Position numbers and translations under genes: made by a program. From Euryarchaeota archaeon UBA259 (lineage in GTDB: Archaea > Thermoplasmatota > Poseidoniia > Poseidoniales > Poseidoniaceae): a DNA stretch of 13,463 bases. The notes under the pieces are model-generated. The model made no database searches, had not been told where the DNA came from, and saw nothing but the letters and a program-made list of their open reading frames with translations. The DNA lies in contig DAXG01000005.1 of NCBI GenBank assembly GCA_002506275.1, positions 1 to 13,463 on the forward strand, read 5' to 3'. Every line of letters starts with the position of its first letter. Position 1 is the stretch's first letter. This document shows, piece by piece, positions 6,599 through 12,916 of this stretch.

Positions 6599-6751
6599 AT
6601 GGCAAGAGATCACGGAGAAAGAATTGGACGAACCAATGGCTGCCGACGCTGTGGGCGACGACGTGGAATGATTCGACGACACGGATTGCGTGTTTGTCGA
6701 CAATGTTTCCGCGACATCGCTCCGGAAATAGGCTTCAAGAAAATGAACTAA
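6599..6751 (+). CDS. rps14: Small-subunit ribosomal protein uS14 (S14), zinc-binding form
   Basis: uS14 is a late-binding protein in the 30S head. This 50-residue gene is easy to miss because of its size. It starts at the ATG at 6599, seven bases after GGAGG (6587-6591) and two bases after the uL5 stop, and ends at TAA 6749-6751. The product begins [20 protein letters not shown] and carries four zinc-ligand cysteines in CxxC pairs (C15, C18 and C33, C36) with a very Arg-rich spacer. It ends with [14 protein letters not shown], matching archaeal S14P. It has 13 arginines, seven encoded by CGA. Length is normal for the zinc-containing (C+) form. Confidence 0.97.
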   Translation: MARDHGERIGRTNGCRRCGRRRGMIRRHGLRVCRQCFRDIAPEIGFKKMN

Positions 6752-6764
6752 GGAGGAGAAAGAT

Positions 6765-7154
6765 ATGCAATTTGATCCACTCAACGACGCACTCATCAAG
6801 ATGTACAATGCAGAGCAAGCAGGTAAGTTCAATGTCGAACTTTCACCGGCTTCCAAGCTGCTTGGTAACGTCCTTGAAATTATGCAAAAATCTGGCTATG
6901 TAGGCTCGATCGACCGAACTGAAAACGGCCGTGGCGGTACCTACTTGGTCGAACTACGCGGCGCAATCAACCGTTGTGGTACAGTGAAGCCACGGCACAG
7001 CATTCGACGTCAAGAATACGACCAATGGGAGACTCGCTATTTGCCTGCTCAAGACTTTGGTCTCTTGATTCTAACAACGAACTCCGGCATCATGCATCAC
7101 TACGATGCGAAAGATGCCCGTATTGGTGGTAAGCTACTGGCTTACGTATATTGA
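6765..7154 (+). CDS. rps8: Small-subunit ribosomal protein uS8 (S8)
   Basis: uS8 binds helix 21 of 16S rRNA and is central to assembly of the 30S platform; in several organisms it also represses its own operon. The 129-residue protein shows DPLNDALIKMYNAEQAGKFN (4-23), ELSPASKLLGNVLEIMQKSG, GRGGTYLVELRGAINRCGTV (55-74), the WETRYLPAQDFGLLILTTNS block (88-107) and the C-terminal IGGKLLAYVY, which are standard for archaea. A strong AAGGAGGAG sits just upstream of the ATG at 6765. The stop is fused to the SD of uL6. Confidence 0.98.
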   Translation: MQFDPLNDALIKMYNAEQAGKFNVELSPASKLLGNVLEIMQKSGYVGSIDRTENGRGGTYLVELRGAINRCGTVKPRHSIRRQEYDQWETRYLPAQDFGLLILTTNSGIMHHYDAKDARIGGKLLAYVY

Positions 7155-7159
7155 GGTGA
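7152..7159 (+). promoter_or_regulatory. Stop/SD fusion TGAGGTGA between uS8 and uL6
   Basis: The uS8 stop opens GAGGTGA, with five bases to the uL6 ATG at 7165. This rules out the in-frame ATG at 7105 inside uS8 as the start. Confidence 0.85.
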
Positions 7160-7164
7160 ATAAT

Positions 7165-7707
7165 ATGGTAAAACTCGACAGAATCGAACACATCGTGACC
7201 ATCCCTGAAGGCGTTACTGCATCGATCAGCGAAGATGGCGTCGTAACTATCCAGGGACCGAAAGGCTCTCTCTCTCGTGAATTCAAGAGTACGTTCATCA
7301 GTCTGCTTCAAGATGGTAGCGGATTGACCGTTCGTGTTGACATGCCTCGCCGAAAGCAACGTGCTCTGGCTGGAACTTGGAACGCCCACCTCAACAACAT
7401 GGTGAAGGGTGTAACCGACGGTTTCACATACAACCTGAAAGCCTTCTACTCTCACTTCCCAATGACTTTGTCTGTGAAGGGCGATATTTTCGTTGTCAAC
7501 AACTACTTCGGAGAACGCGTTCCTCGAAACGCAGACATTCTCTCTGGTGTTGAAGTGAAGGTCAACAATAAGGTCGAAGTCGTTGTCTCTGGCATCGATA
7601 AGGAACTTGTTGGACAAACAGCAGCAAACATCGAAAAGTGCGCCACGGTCAAAAACCGTGACCGCCGTGTGTTCCAAGATGGAATATACCTCATCAACAA
7701 GGAGTGA
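7165..7707 (+). CDS. rpl6: Large-subunit ribosomal protein uL6 (L6)
   Basis: uL6 lies near the sarcin-ricin loop and the GTPase centre and is built from two repeated alpha/beta domains. In the 180-residue product the first domain is seen as IPEGVTASISEDGVVTIQGP (13-32) and GPKGSLSREF, then TWNAHLNNMVKGVTDGFTYN (71-90) and LKAFYSHFPMTLSVKG. The second domain has VVNNYFGERVPRN (110-122), VEVVVSGIDKELVGQTAANI (137-156) and the terminal KNRDRRVFQDGIYLINKE. Start 7165 follows from the SD and from the family N-terminus MVKLDRIEHIV. Length is normal. Confidence 0.97.
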   Translation: MVKLDRIEHIVTIPEGVTASISEDGVVTIQGPKGSLSREFKSTFISLLQDGSGLTVRVDMPRRKQRALAGTWNAHLNNMVKGVTDGFTYNLKAFYSHFPMTLSVKGDIFVVNNYFGERVPRNADILSGVEVKVNNKVEVVVSGIDKELVGQTAANIEKCATVKNRDRRVFQDGIYLINKE

Positions 7708-7712
7708 TATGA

Positions 7713-8327
7713 ATGGCAGAAGATTACGAAAAAATGACTGTTGCAGAACTCAAAGAGCTTCTCAAGGCTGCTGACCTACCGGTCTCCGGTAAGAAATCAG
7801 ACCTCATCGCCCGTTTGGTAGAAGCCAACGGCAGCGAAGAGGCCGCATCGAACGATTCCGACGAGGATTGGGACGATGATGGTGATTGGGATGACGATGT
7901 TGCTGAAGGGCACGTCGCAAAGCAAAAACCAGTTCTTGATGATGATACTAAAGCCGCTCTCTCACTGCGATCTGAGCAAAAGAAGAAGACTCCATCGTTC
8001 CGTCGTACTGAATGGTTCCGATACAAGCGTCTTTCTCGCTCAGGCTGGAGAGCGCCTCACGGTATGGACAGCAAACAACGACGCAATTACAAATACCGCA
8101 GTGCACTTGTCCGTGTTGGTCACGGAAAAGTCGCCGCTGCTCGTGGACTGCACCCATCTGGATTCCGTGAAATCATGGTGCAGAACACACTCGATCTCGA
8201 AACCATTGACCCTGAAACTGAAGCTGCACGCGTTGGTCGAAGTGTTGGTGGACGAAAGCGAGAACAAATCTACTCACGTGCCGATGAACTCGGTATTCGT
8301 GTCCTCAACCGAAGGAGGGATATTTGA
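7713..8327 (+). CDS. rpl32e: Large-subunit ribosomal protein eL32 (L32e) with N-terminal SAP-type domain and acidic linker
   Basis: eL32 binds 23S rRNA and is present in archaea and eukaryotes only. The ribosomal core occupies about residues 95-204: SFRRTEWFRYKRLSRSGWRA, ALVRVGHGKVAAARGLHPSG (131-150), FREIMVQNTLDLETIDPETE and VGGRKREQIYSRADELGIRV. In front of it is an extra region of about 90 residues. Residues 8-37 (MTVAELKELLKAADLPVSGK then KSDLIARLVE) fit the SAP motif, a helix-extension-helix fold normally linked to DNA or RNA binding. An acidic linker follows (about 41-67) with the pentapeptide DWDDD twice. The start at 7713 lies eight bases after GGAG (7701-7704); the out-of-frame ATG at 7709 is ignored. 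The whole extension is in one open frame with no internal SD, so I read it as a true part of the protein. Haloarchaeal eL32 also has an N-terminal extension, but of a different (helix-hairpin-helix) type. Confidence 0.95.
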   Translation: MAEDYEKMTVAELKELLKAADLPVSGKKSDLIARLVEANGSEEAASNDSDEDWDDDGDWDDDVAEGHVAKQKPVLDDDTKAALSLRSEQKKKTPSFRRTEWFRYKRLSRSGWRAPHGMDSKQRRNYKYRSALVRVGHGKVAAARGLHPSGFREIMVQNTLDLETIDPETEAARVGRSVGGRKREQIYSRADELGIRVLNRRRDI

Positions 8328-8788
8328 TGCAAATTACGAATCAAAAGCGCCTAGCAGCTAAGTTACTCAAGTGCGGTGTTCACCGTGTTTGGATTAATCC
8401 AGCATACCTTGACCAAATCTCATCTGCAGTTCAAACCGATGATATTCGTGAATTCATCGAAGAAGGATGGATTAAGGCAAAGCCAATCAAGGGGACTTCC
8501 AGAGTCCGTGCTCGTGCTCGTCTTGAGCAGAAGCGCAAGGGACGACGAAAGGGACAAGGTAAGAGAGCCGGTACAGCCAACGCTCGAAACCCTCGTAAGA
8601 ACCGATGGATGCGAACTATCCGTTCACAACGACGTGTTCTCAAGGAACTTCGTGAAGATGAAACCATCGAACCTTCTCAATACCGTCGATACTACCTCAA
8701 AGCAAAGGGTGGTTCATACCGTTCAATTGCCCACATGCGTTCTCAGATGACCATGGAAGGCGTCGAATTCAAAGGAGGTGAGCAGTGA
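8327..8788 (+). CDS. rpl19e: Large-subunit ribosomal protein eL19 (L19e)
   Basis: eL19 is an archaeal/eukaryotic large-subunit protein whose long helices reach toward the 30S subunit and form an inter-subunit bridge. The 153-residue product begins NQKRLAAKLLKCGVHRVWIN (5-24), has the conserved IREFIEEGWIKAKPIKGTSR (40-59), the Arg/Lys-rich extended segment RARARLEQKRKGRRKGQGKR (61-80), then RNPRKNRWMRTIRSQRRVLK and YRRYYLKAKGGSYRSIAHMR. The ATG at 8327 shares its A with the eL32 stop, and GGAGG (8314-8318) precedes it. The 3' end holds a very strong AAAGGAGGTGA that serves uL18 and encodes the final KGGEQ. Confidence 0.97.
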   Translation: MQITNQKRLAAKLLKCGVHRVWINPAYLDQISSAVQTDDIREFIEEGWIKAKPIKGTSRVRARARLEQKRKGRRKGQGKRAGTANARNPRKNRWMRTIRSQRRVLKELREDETIEPSQYRRYYLKAKGGSYRSIAHMRSQMTMEGVEFKGGEQ

Positions 8789-9297
8789 TGAGAGGAACTC
8801 GCCGCCGCTCCATTTTCCGTCGCCGTAAGGCAGGTTTGACCGATTACCGTCGCCGTCTCAAGCTTCTCACTGGCCGCAAGCCTCGTGCCGTCGTTCGTGT
8901 GTCCAACACCCGTACAACTTGCCAACTTGTGACCTGGGCAGCATCCGGTGACCTCGTTACAGTTTCCATGACCGGCTCCGACCTGTCCAAGAAATTCGGT
9001 TGGCCTGATGACTATTCAAAGAAATCCGTTTCGGCTTCTTACTTGGTAGGATTCGCCATGGGTAAGGCTGCTCTGGCACAAGGTGCTGAAGAAGCAGTTC
9101 TTGACATCGGATTGGCTGCTAGCACACCGGGGAACCGTGTTTTCTCTGCTCTCAAGGGCATGGTCGACGCAGGACTCGAAATTCCACACGGCGAAAATGT
9201 CTTGCCGGATGAAGACCGTATCAACGGTGCTCACATCAACGGAGACATGGCAGCTGCAGTTGAATCAACCAAAACCAAAATCGAGGGGGCATACTGA
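8788..9297 (+). CDS. rpl18: Large-subunit ribosomal protein uL18 (L18)
   Basis: uL18 carries 5S rRNA into the central protuberance together with uL5. The 169-residue protein has the basic N-terminus (MRGTRRRSIFRRRKAGLTDY), RRRLKLLTGRKPRAVVRVSN (21-40), SYLVGFAMGKAALAQGAEEA and VLDIGLAASTPGNRVFSALK (104-123), then GMVDAGLEIPHGENVLPDED with RINGAHI, the archaeal-type C-terminus. The ATG at 8788 follows GGAGGTGA (8774-8781) and shares its A with the eL19 stop; the in-frame GTG at 8785 is also at usable distance but unnecessary. Length is slightly below many archaeal uL18 proteins (about 190). Confidence 0.96.
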   Translation: MRGTRRRSIFRRRKAGLTDYRRRLKLLTGRKPRAVVRVSNTRTTCQLVTWAASGDLVTVSMTGSDLSKKFGWPDDYSKKSVSASYLVGFAMGKAALAQGAEEAVLDIGLAASTPGNRVFSALKGMVDAGLEIPHGENVLPDEDRINGAHINGDMAAAVESTKTKIEGAY

Positions 9298-10061
9298 TGA
9301 CAGAAGAAGAAATCATACAAATGGCACCGGGGCTTATGCAAGCTCTTGCACCTGAAGAAACTGAGGATACTGGCGGACGACCTCGTCGTCGCAAGCAAGA
9401 TGACCCAATGTCCGGACTCCGTAAGTGGGTCCCCAAGACTCGATTGGGTCAAATGGTCATGGCCGGTAAGGTCCTTACCTACGAACAAGCATTGGCGACC
9501 GGTCTTCCAATCCGTGAAGTTGAAATCGTTGATGCATTGATTCCAAACCTCGAAGACGATGTGATCAAGGTCAACATGGTTCAACGAATGACCGACAGTG
9601 GACGACGTGTTCGTTTCAATGTCATGGCATGCGTAGGCAACCGGGACGGATACGTCGGACTCGGTATGGCCAAGGCTAAGGAAGTGGCAGCAGCAATCCG
9701 CAAGGCAATTATCGCTGCTAAACTCAACCTCATCGCCGTTCAACGTGGTAACGGTTCTTGGGAATCGTCTGCAGGTCCTGGAACTTCGATTCCATTCAAG
9801 ACTCACGGACGTGCCGCTTCAACTCGTGTCACATTGATGCCTGCTGCAAAGGGTAAGGGACTCGTTATCGGCGAAACCGGAAAGCGTGTCCTCGACCTTG
9901 CAGGTGTATCTGACGTTCTTTCACGAACCAAAGGTCAAACTCGCACCACCATCAATTACGCTGGTGCTACATTCAACGCTCTGCAGAACATGAACACAAC
10001 TCGTGTTTCAAACGAATCAAAAGAGCGCTTGTTTATCAATAAAGGGAGGATTCTAGAATGA
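9297..10061 (+). CDS. rps5: Small-subunit ribosomal protein uS5 (S5)
   Basis: uS5 is at the mRNA entry channel and acts in decoding fidelity and helicase activity of the 30S. The double-stranded RNA-binding-like N-domain and the S5 C-domain are both present: WVPKTRLGQMVMAGKVLTYE (44-63), EIVDALIPNLEDDVI, MVQRMTDSGRRVRFNVMACV (94-113), GNRDGYVGLGMAKAKEVAAA (114-133), RVTLMPAAKGKGLVIGETGK and QTRTTINYAGATFNALQNMN. The 254 residues include an N-terminal extension of about 40 residues that starts acidic (MTEEEIIQMAPGLM, EETED) and turns basic (GGRPRRRKQ). The start overlaps the uL18 stop by one base (TGATGA). An internal start would lose the SD-proximal position, so the extension is likely real. 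Confidence 0.97.
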   Translation: MTEEEIIQMAPGLMQALAPEETEDTGGRPRRRKQDDPMSGLRKWVPKTRLGQMVMAGKVLTYEQALATGLPIREVEIVDALIPNLEDDVIKVNMVQRMTDSGRRVRFNVMACVGNRDGYVGLGMAKAKEVAAAIRKAIIAAKLNLIAVQRGNGSWESSAGPGTSIPFKTHGRAASTRVTLMPAAKGKGLVIGETGKRVLDLAGVSDVLSRTKGQTRTTINYAGATFNALQNMNTTRVSNESKERLFINKGRILE

Positions 10062-10528
10062 GTTGGATCGTAGTACGAGCACGAAGTAACGTCGGTGTCG
10101 AACGTGGTATCAAAGAAACCATGTTGCACATGAACCTAACAAAGGTCAATCACGCAGTGATTATTCCTGAGAACGCTCAGTATCGAGGTATGCTTCAAAA
10201 GGCCAAGGATTACATCACTTGGGGAGAAGCTACGCCAGAACTGGTCGAAAAGATGCTCTCGGAACGTGGCCGAATGGTTGGCGACGCTCCTTTGACAGAT
10301 GCTCTTGTTGCAGAACACACAGACTATGCTGACATCACTGCTTTCGCTAAGGCGATTTCTGATGGTGATGCTACGGTCAAGGCAGTTCCCGACTTGAAGC
10401 GTGTATTCAGACTTCACCCACCGCGTGGCCCAAAGGGCTGGGGTGGCATTAAGCGATCCTTTGTGGTTGGTGGAGCCCTCGGTTCTCGAGGAGACAAGAT
10501 TGGTGCGCTCGTTGAGCGTATGATTTGA
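10058..10528 (+). CDS. rpl30: Large-subunit ribosomal protein uL30 (L30), archaeal long form
   Basis: uL30 binds 23S rRNA domain II. Bacterial uL30 has about 60 residues, whereas the archaeal/eukaryotic form has about 150; this product has 156. It starts WIVVRARSNVGVERGIKETM (3-22), LHMNLTKVNHAVIIPENAQY, continues with MLQKAKDYITWGEATPELVE (45-64) and ends with the archaeal block VFRLHPPRGPKGWGGIKRSF (116-135) and GALGSRGDKIGALVERMI. The start overlaps the uS5 stop by four bases (ATGA), with GGGAGGA just upstream inside uS5. The stop is fused to the next SD. Confidence 0.97.
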   Translation: MSWIVVRARSNVGVERGIKETMLHMNLTKVNHAVIIPENAQYRGMLQKAKDYITWGEATPELVEKMLSERGRMVGDAPLTDALVAEHTDYADITAFAKAISDGDATVKAVPDLKRVFRLHPPRGPKGWGGIKRSFVVGGALGSRGDKIGALVERMI

Positions 10529-10533
10529 GGTGA
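10526..10533 (+). promoter_or_regulatory. Stop/SD fusion TGAGGTGA between uL30 and uL15
   Basis: GAGGTGA is two bases from ATG 10536 and five bases from ATG 10539. By comparison with the other fused linkers (four to six bases), 10539 is the better start. Confidence 0.8.
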
Positions 10534-10538
10534 TTATG

Positions 10539-10952
10539 ATGGGAACAAAAGCAAACAAGCATCGTGGACGAAACCGATACCATGGACGTGGCAAGAAAGC
10601 CGGCCGTGGTGCAGGAAAGCGTGGTGGACGAGGAAACGCTGGAATTAACAAGCACCGAGTCATGACCCGAATCAAGTATATGCCAAACCATTGGGGTATG
10701 CACGGTTTCAACCGACATCCAACTCTTCGAACAGTGTACGTTACCGTCAATGTCAGCCAATTGGAAGACATGGCAAAAGGCAGCGACACTATTGATTTGA
10801 CCGCACTTGGTATCGATAAACTTCTTGGAAGTGGTCGAATAAACAGTGCCCTTAAGGTCATCGTCCAAGAGGCAAGTTCGAACGCAGTCGAGAAACTCGA
10901 GGCCGCAGGTGGAAGCATCGTGGCCGGAGACGACGAATGGGAAGAAGAATGA
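10539..10952 (+). CDS. rpl15: Large-subunit ribosomal protein uL15 (L15)
   Basis: uL15 is a late-assembly 50S protein with a long Gly/Arg/Lys-rich tail that threads into 23S rRNA. The 137-residue product shows this tail at the N-terminus (HRGRNRYHGRGKKAGRGAGK, then RGGRGNAGINKHRV), the archaeal RIKYMPNHWGMHGFNRHP, and a compact C-terminal globule, IDLTALGIDKLLGSGRINSA followed by VIVQEASSNAVEKLEAAGGS, the usual nucleolar-L27a-like ending. It closes with an acidic tail (AGDDEWEEE). ATG 10539 is chosen over ATG 10536 on SD spacing; the difference is one Met. uL15 directly before secY is a conserved order across archaea and bacteria. Confidence 0.97.
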   Translation: MGTKANKHRGRNRYHGRGKKAGRGAGKRGGRGNAGINKHRVMTRIKYMPNHWGMHGFNRHPTLRTVYVTVNVSQLEDMAKGSDTIDLTALGIDKLLGSGRINSALKVIVQEASSNAVEKLEAAGGSIVAGDDEWEEE

Positions 10953-10978
10953 GTCCCGATTTCTAAGGAGGAATTACG

Positions 10979-11413
10979 ATGAAACACAAGCCAATGCCAC
11001 TCGCAGTAGCTCTCTCTGGCCTCCTTTATTGGGGTCTACTTGTTTACTGGGTCCGTGACGATCTCCAAGCAGGTTTTGACACCGCTGGTGGAGAAGCAGC
11101 CATCTTTGGTCTTGTTTTCTCGCTCATCTATGTTGGCTACTTGATGGCCTGTCTCATGATTGACATGCCAGAGGGTCTCAAGACAATGCCCGTTGTAGGA
11201 CGTTATGGGAAACTTCTCGGTTGGCTTGCCATGCTCGGTTTAGCGGCATGGTATGTGCGACCTTCTGCATGGGGCGGTTACGACGAAGGCGTCGGATTCT
11301 TCCTCGTTGGTATCTGTCTTCTTGGATTCGGTGCCGCTTCAATCATCACTTGTTTCATGTGGGGCGGAGATGACAGCAGTCGTCTTTACGCTCTTCGCAG
11401 ATTCGTCGATGTT
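10979..11413 (+). other. N-terminal four-TM extension of SecY (residues 1-145)
   Basis: Residues 1-145 have no counterpart in canonical SecY. Predicted helices by eye are PLAVALSGLLYWGLLVYWV (7-25), AIFGLVFSLIYVGYLMACLM (41-60), KLLGWLAMLGLAAWYV (78-93) and VGFFLVGICLLGFGAASIIT (105-124). Loops 1-2 (DDLQAGFDTAGGE) and 3-4 (AWGGYDEG) are acidic and would face outside. Loop 2-3 (PEGLKTMPVVGRYGK) and the segment after helix 4 (SSRLYALRRF) are basic and would face the cytosol, consistent with the positive-inside rule. I do not recognise this region as a named domain. Confidence 0.7.
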
Positions 11414-12916
11414 TATCCAACCATTACCAAGCCAGAACGACACGTTCGTTTCAATGAAAAAATGTGGACCACGACCTTCGTTTTGATCATCTACTTCGCA
11501 ATGACCAATGTCATGCTCTACGGTCTGTCTGGAGAAGCATTGGATTTGTTCAGCGGTTTCCGCTCGATTATGGCAGGAGCTTCGGGTACAATCATGCACC
11601 TGGGTATTGGACCAATCGTTACCGGTTCGATTATCATGCAACTGTTTGCAGGTGCTAAAATCATTCGACTTGACCTCAGCAATTCTGAAGACAAGGCAAT
11701 GTACCAAGGTGTGCAGAAACTCTTGGTTCTCATTATGATACCAATTGAATCGATTCCACAAACTTACGGTTTCCTTGACCCTCAAGAATTCCTTATCGAC
11801 ACCTACGGGCTTGGTTGGGCAAACTTCGTCATTGTAGCGCAGTTGTTTGCCGGTTCATACCTTGTTTTCCTGCTCGACGAATTGGTCAGCAAGTGGGGTA
11901 TAGGTTCAGGTATTTCGCTGTTCATTGCTGCGGGTGTAGCACAGTCTACATTCGTAGGGACATTGTCCCCACTCCCTGCCACCACTGGCGTGCCTTACTC
12001 ACTTCAAAATCCACCTTCGGGTACATTACCGATGATTTTCTATATGTTCCGAGAGGCGACGAACGCTGAAATGATTTCAAACAATGGGTTTGAACAGATC
12101 TTACTGACGCACGTCAATCCTGTTGCAGCGTTGTTTTCATCCATTGTTGTGTTTTTGGTGGTCGCGTATGCTGAATCCAGTAAACTCGAACTACCGTTGA
12201 CGCACGGCAAGGTCCGTGGCCACAGAGGTAAGTATCCTATTCGCTTGGTCTATGCATCGAACATTCCAGTTATTTTGATGGCGGCACTGCTTGCGAACAT
12301 CAACATGTTCTCATTGCTCTTCTGGAGCCATCCTACGCTTTCACAAACTCCAATTCTGGGACGTGAAGGCTGGGCGAGTGCATCTCAATACATTGGGACC
12401 TATGAAGCGGGTCAAACGACTGCTTCAGGAGGCTTCGCTTGGTACGCTAGCATGGTGAACGGGGTGAACGACTGGATGCTGCCGTTGTTGAATCAACAGG
12501 GTGACGTATTCGGGCATAGCTTGACTCAGATTATGGTACACGTTGTCTTCTACACTGCTCTCATGACCGTTGGTTCAATGGTCTTTGCAAAGTTCTGGAT
12601 TGACACGACCAACATGGGTACCAAGGACGTAGCTAAGCAAATCGAGCGAACTGGAATGCAAATTCCTGGATTCCGTAAGAACCCTAAGATTCTTGAGAAG
12701 ATTCTGGAGAACTACATTCCTCCGGTGACTTACTTCTCTGGTGCTTTCGTAGGATTGCTCGCTGCAGGTGCGGATTTACTTGGTACAGTTGGTAATGCGA
12801 CCGGAACAGGTTTGTTGCTTGCGGTCGGTATCATCTTGCGTACCTATGAGCAAATCCAAAAGGAACAAGCGATGGAAATGCACCCAATGATTCGACAGTT
12901 CTTCGGAGCAGATTGA
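10979..12916 (+). CDS. secY: Protein translocase subunit SecY with extra N-terminal four-helix region
   Basis: SecY is the channel-forming subunit of the Sec translocon, in complex with SecE and Sec61-beta. The canonical part begins near residue 146: KPERHVRFNEKMWTTTFVLI into TM1, a plug region (about 186-204), LGIGPIVTGSIIMQLFAGAK (TM2), LDLSNSEDKAMYQGVQKLLV, DELVSKWGIGSGISLFIAAG (TM4-TM5), AESSKLELPLTHGKVRGHRG and GKYPIRLVYASNIPVILMAA (cytosolic 6-7 loop and TM7), and the 8-9 loop QIERTGMQIPGFRKNP followed by YIPPVTYFSGAFVGLLAAGA. Before this core lie about 145 residues with four hydrophobic stretches, near 7-25, 40-61, 78-93 and 105-127. Total length is 645, against about 435-490 for usual archaeal SecY. 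An even number of added helices keeps the core topology, and the basic residues fall on the predicted cytosolic loops. AAGGAGGA lies just before the ATG at 10979, and no internal SD is apparent before the core. The core is also somewhat long, mainly in the external 5-6 loop (about 326-378). Confidence 0.96.
   Translation: MKHKPMPLAVALSGLLYWGLLVYWVRDDLQAGFDTAGGEAAIFGLVFSLIYVGYLMACLMIDMPEGLKTMPVVGRYGKLLGWLAMLGLAAWYVRPSAWGGYDEGVGFFLVGICLLGFGAASIITCFMWGGDDSSRLYALRRFVDVYPTITKPERHVRFNEKMWTTTFVLIIYFAMTNVMLYGLSGEALDLFSGFRSIMAGASGTIMHLGIGPIVTGSIIMQLFAGAKIIRLDLSNSEDKAMYQGVQKLLVLIMIPIESIPQTYGFLDPQEFLIDTYGLGWANFVIVAQLFAGSYLVFLLDELVSKWGIGSGISLFIAAGVAQSTFVGTLSPLPATTGVPYSLQNPPSGTLPMIFYMFREATNAEMISNNGFEQILLTHVNPVAALFSSIVVFLVVAYAESSKLELPLTHGKVRGHRGKYPIRLVYASNIPVILMAALLANINMFSLLFWSHPTLSQTPILGREGWASASQYIGTYEAGQTTASGGFAWYASMVNGVNDWMLPLLNQQGDVFGHSLTQIMVHVVFYTALMTVGSMVFAKFWIDTTNMGTKDVAKQIERTGMQIPGFRKNPKILEKILENYIPPVTYFSGAFVGLLAAGADLLGTVGNATGTGLLLAVGIILRTYEQIQKEQAMEMHPMIRQFFGAD

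Noticed and set aside
7105..7164. Upstream ATG for uL6 that adds 20 residues
   Set aside because: It lies deep inside uS8 with no SD. The ATG at 7165 follows GAGGTGA and gives the family N-terminus.
10136..10987. Long minus-strand open frame (283 codons) across uL30 and uL15
   Set aside because: It is antisense to two unmistakable ribosomal protein genes. Its predicted product is low-complexity Arg/Ser/Pro-rich sequence with no recognisable family, as expected from the complement of Arg/Gly-rich codons.
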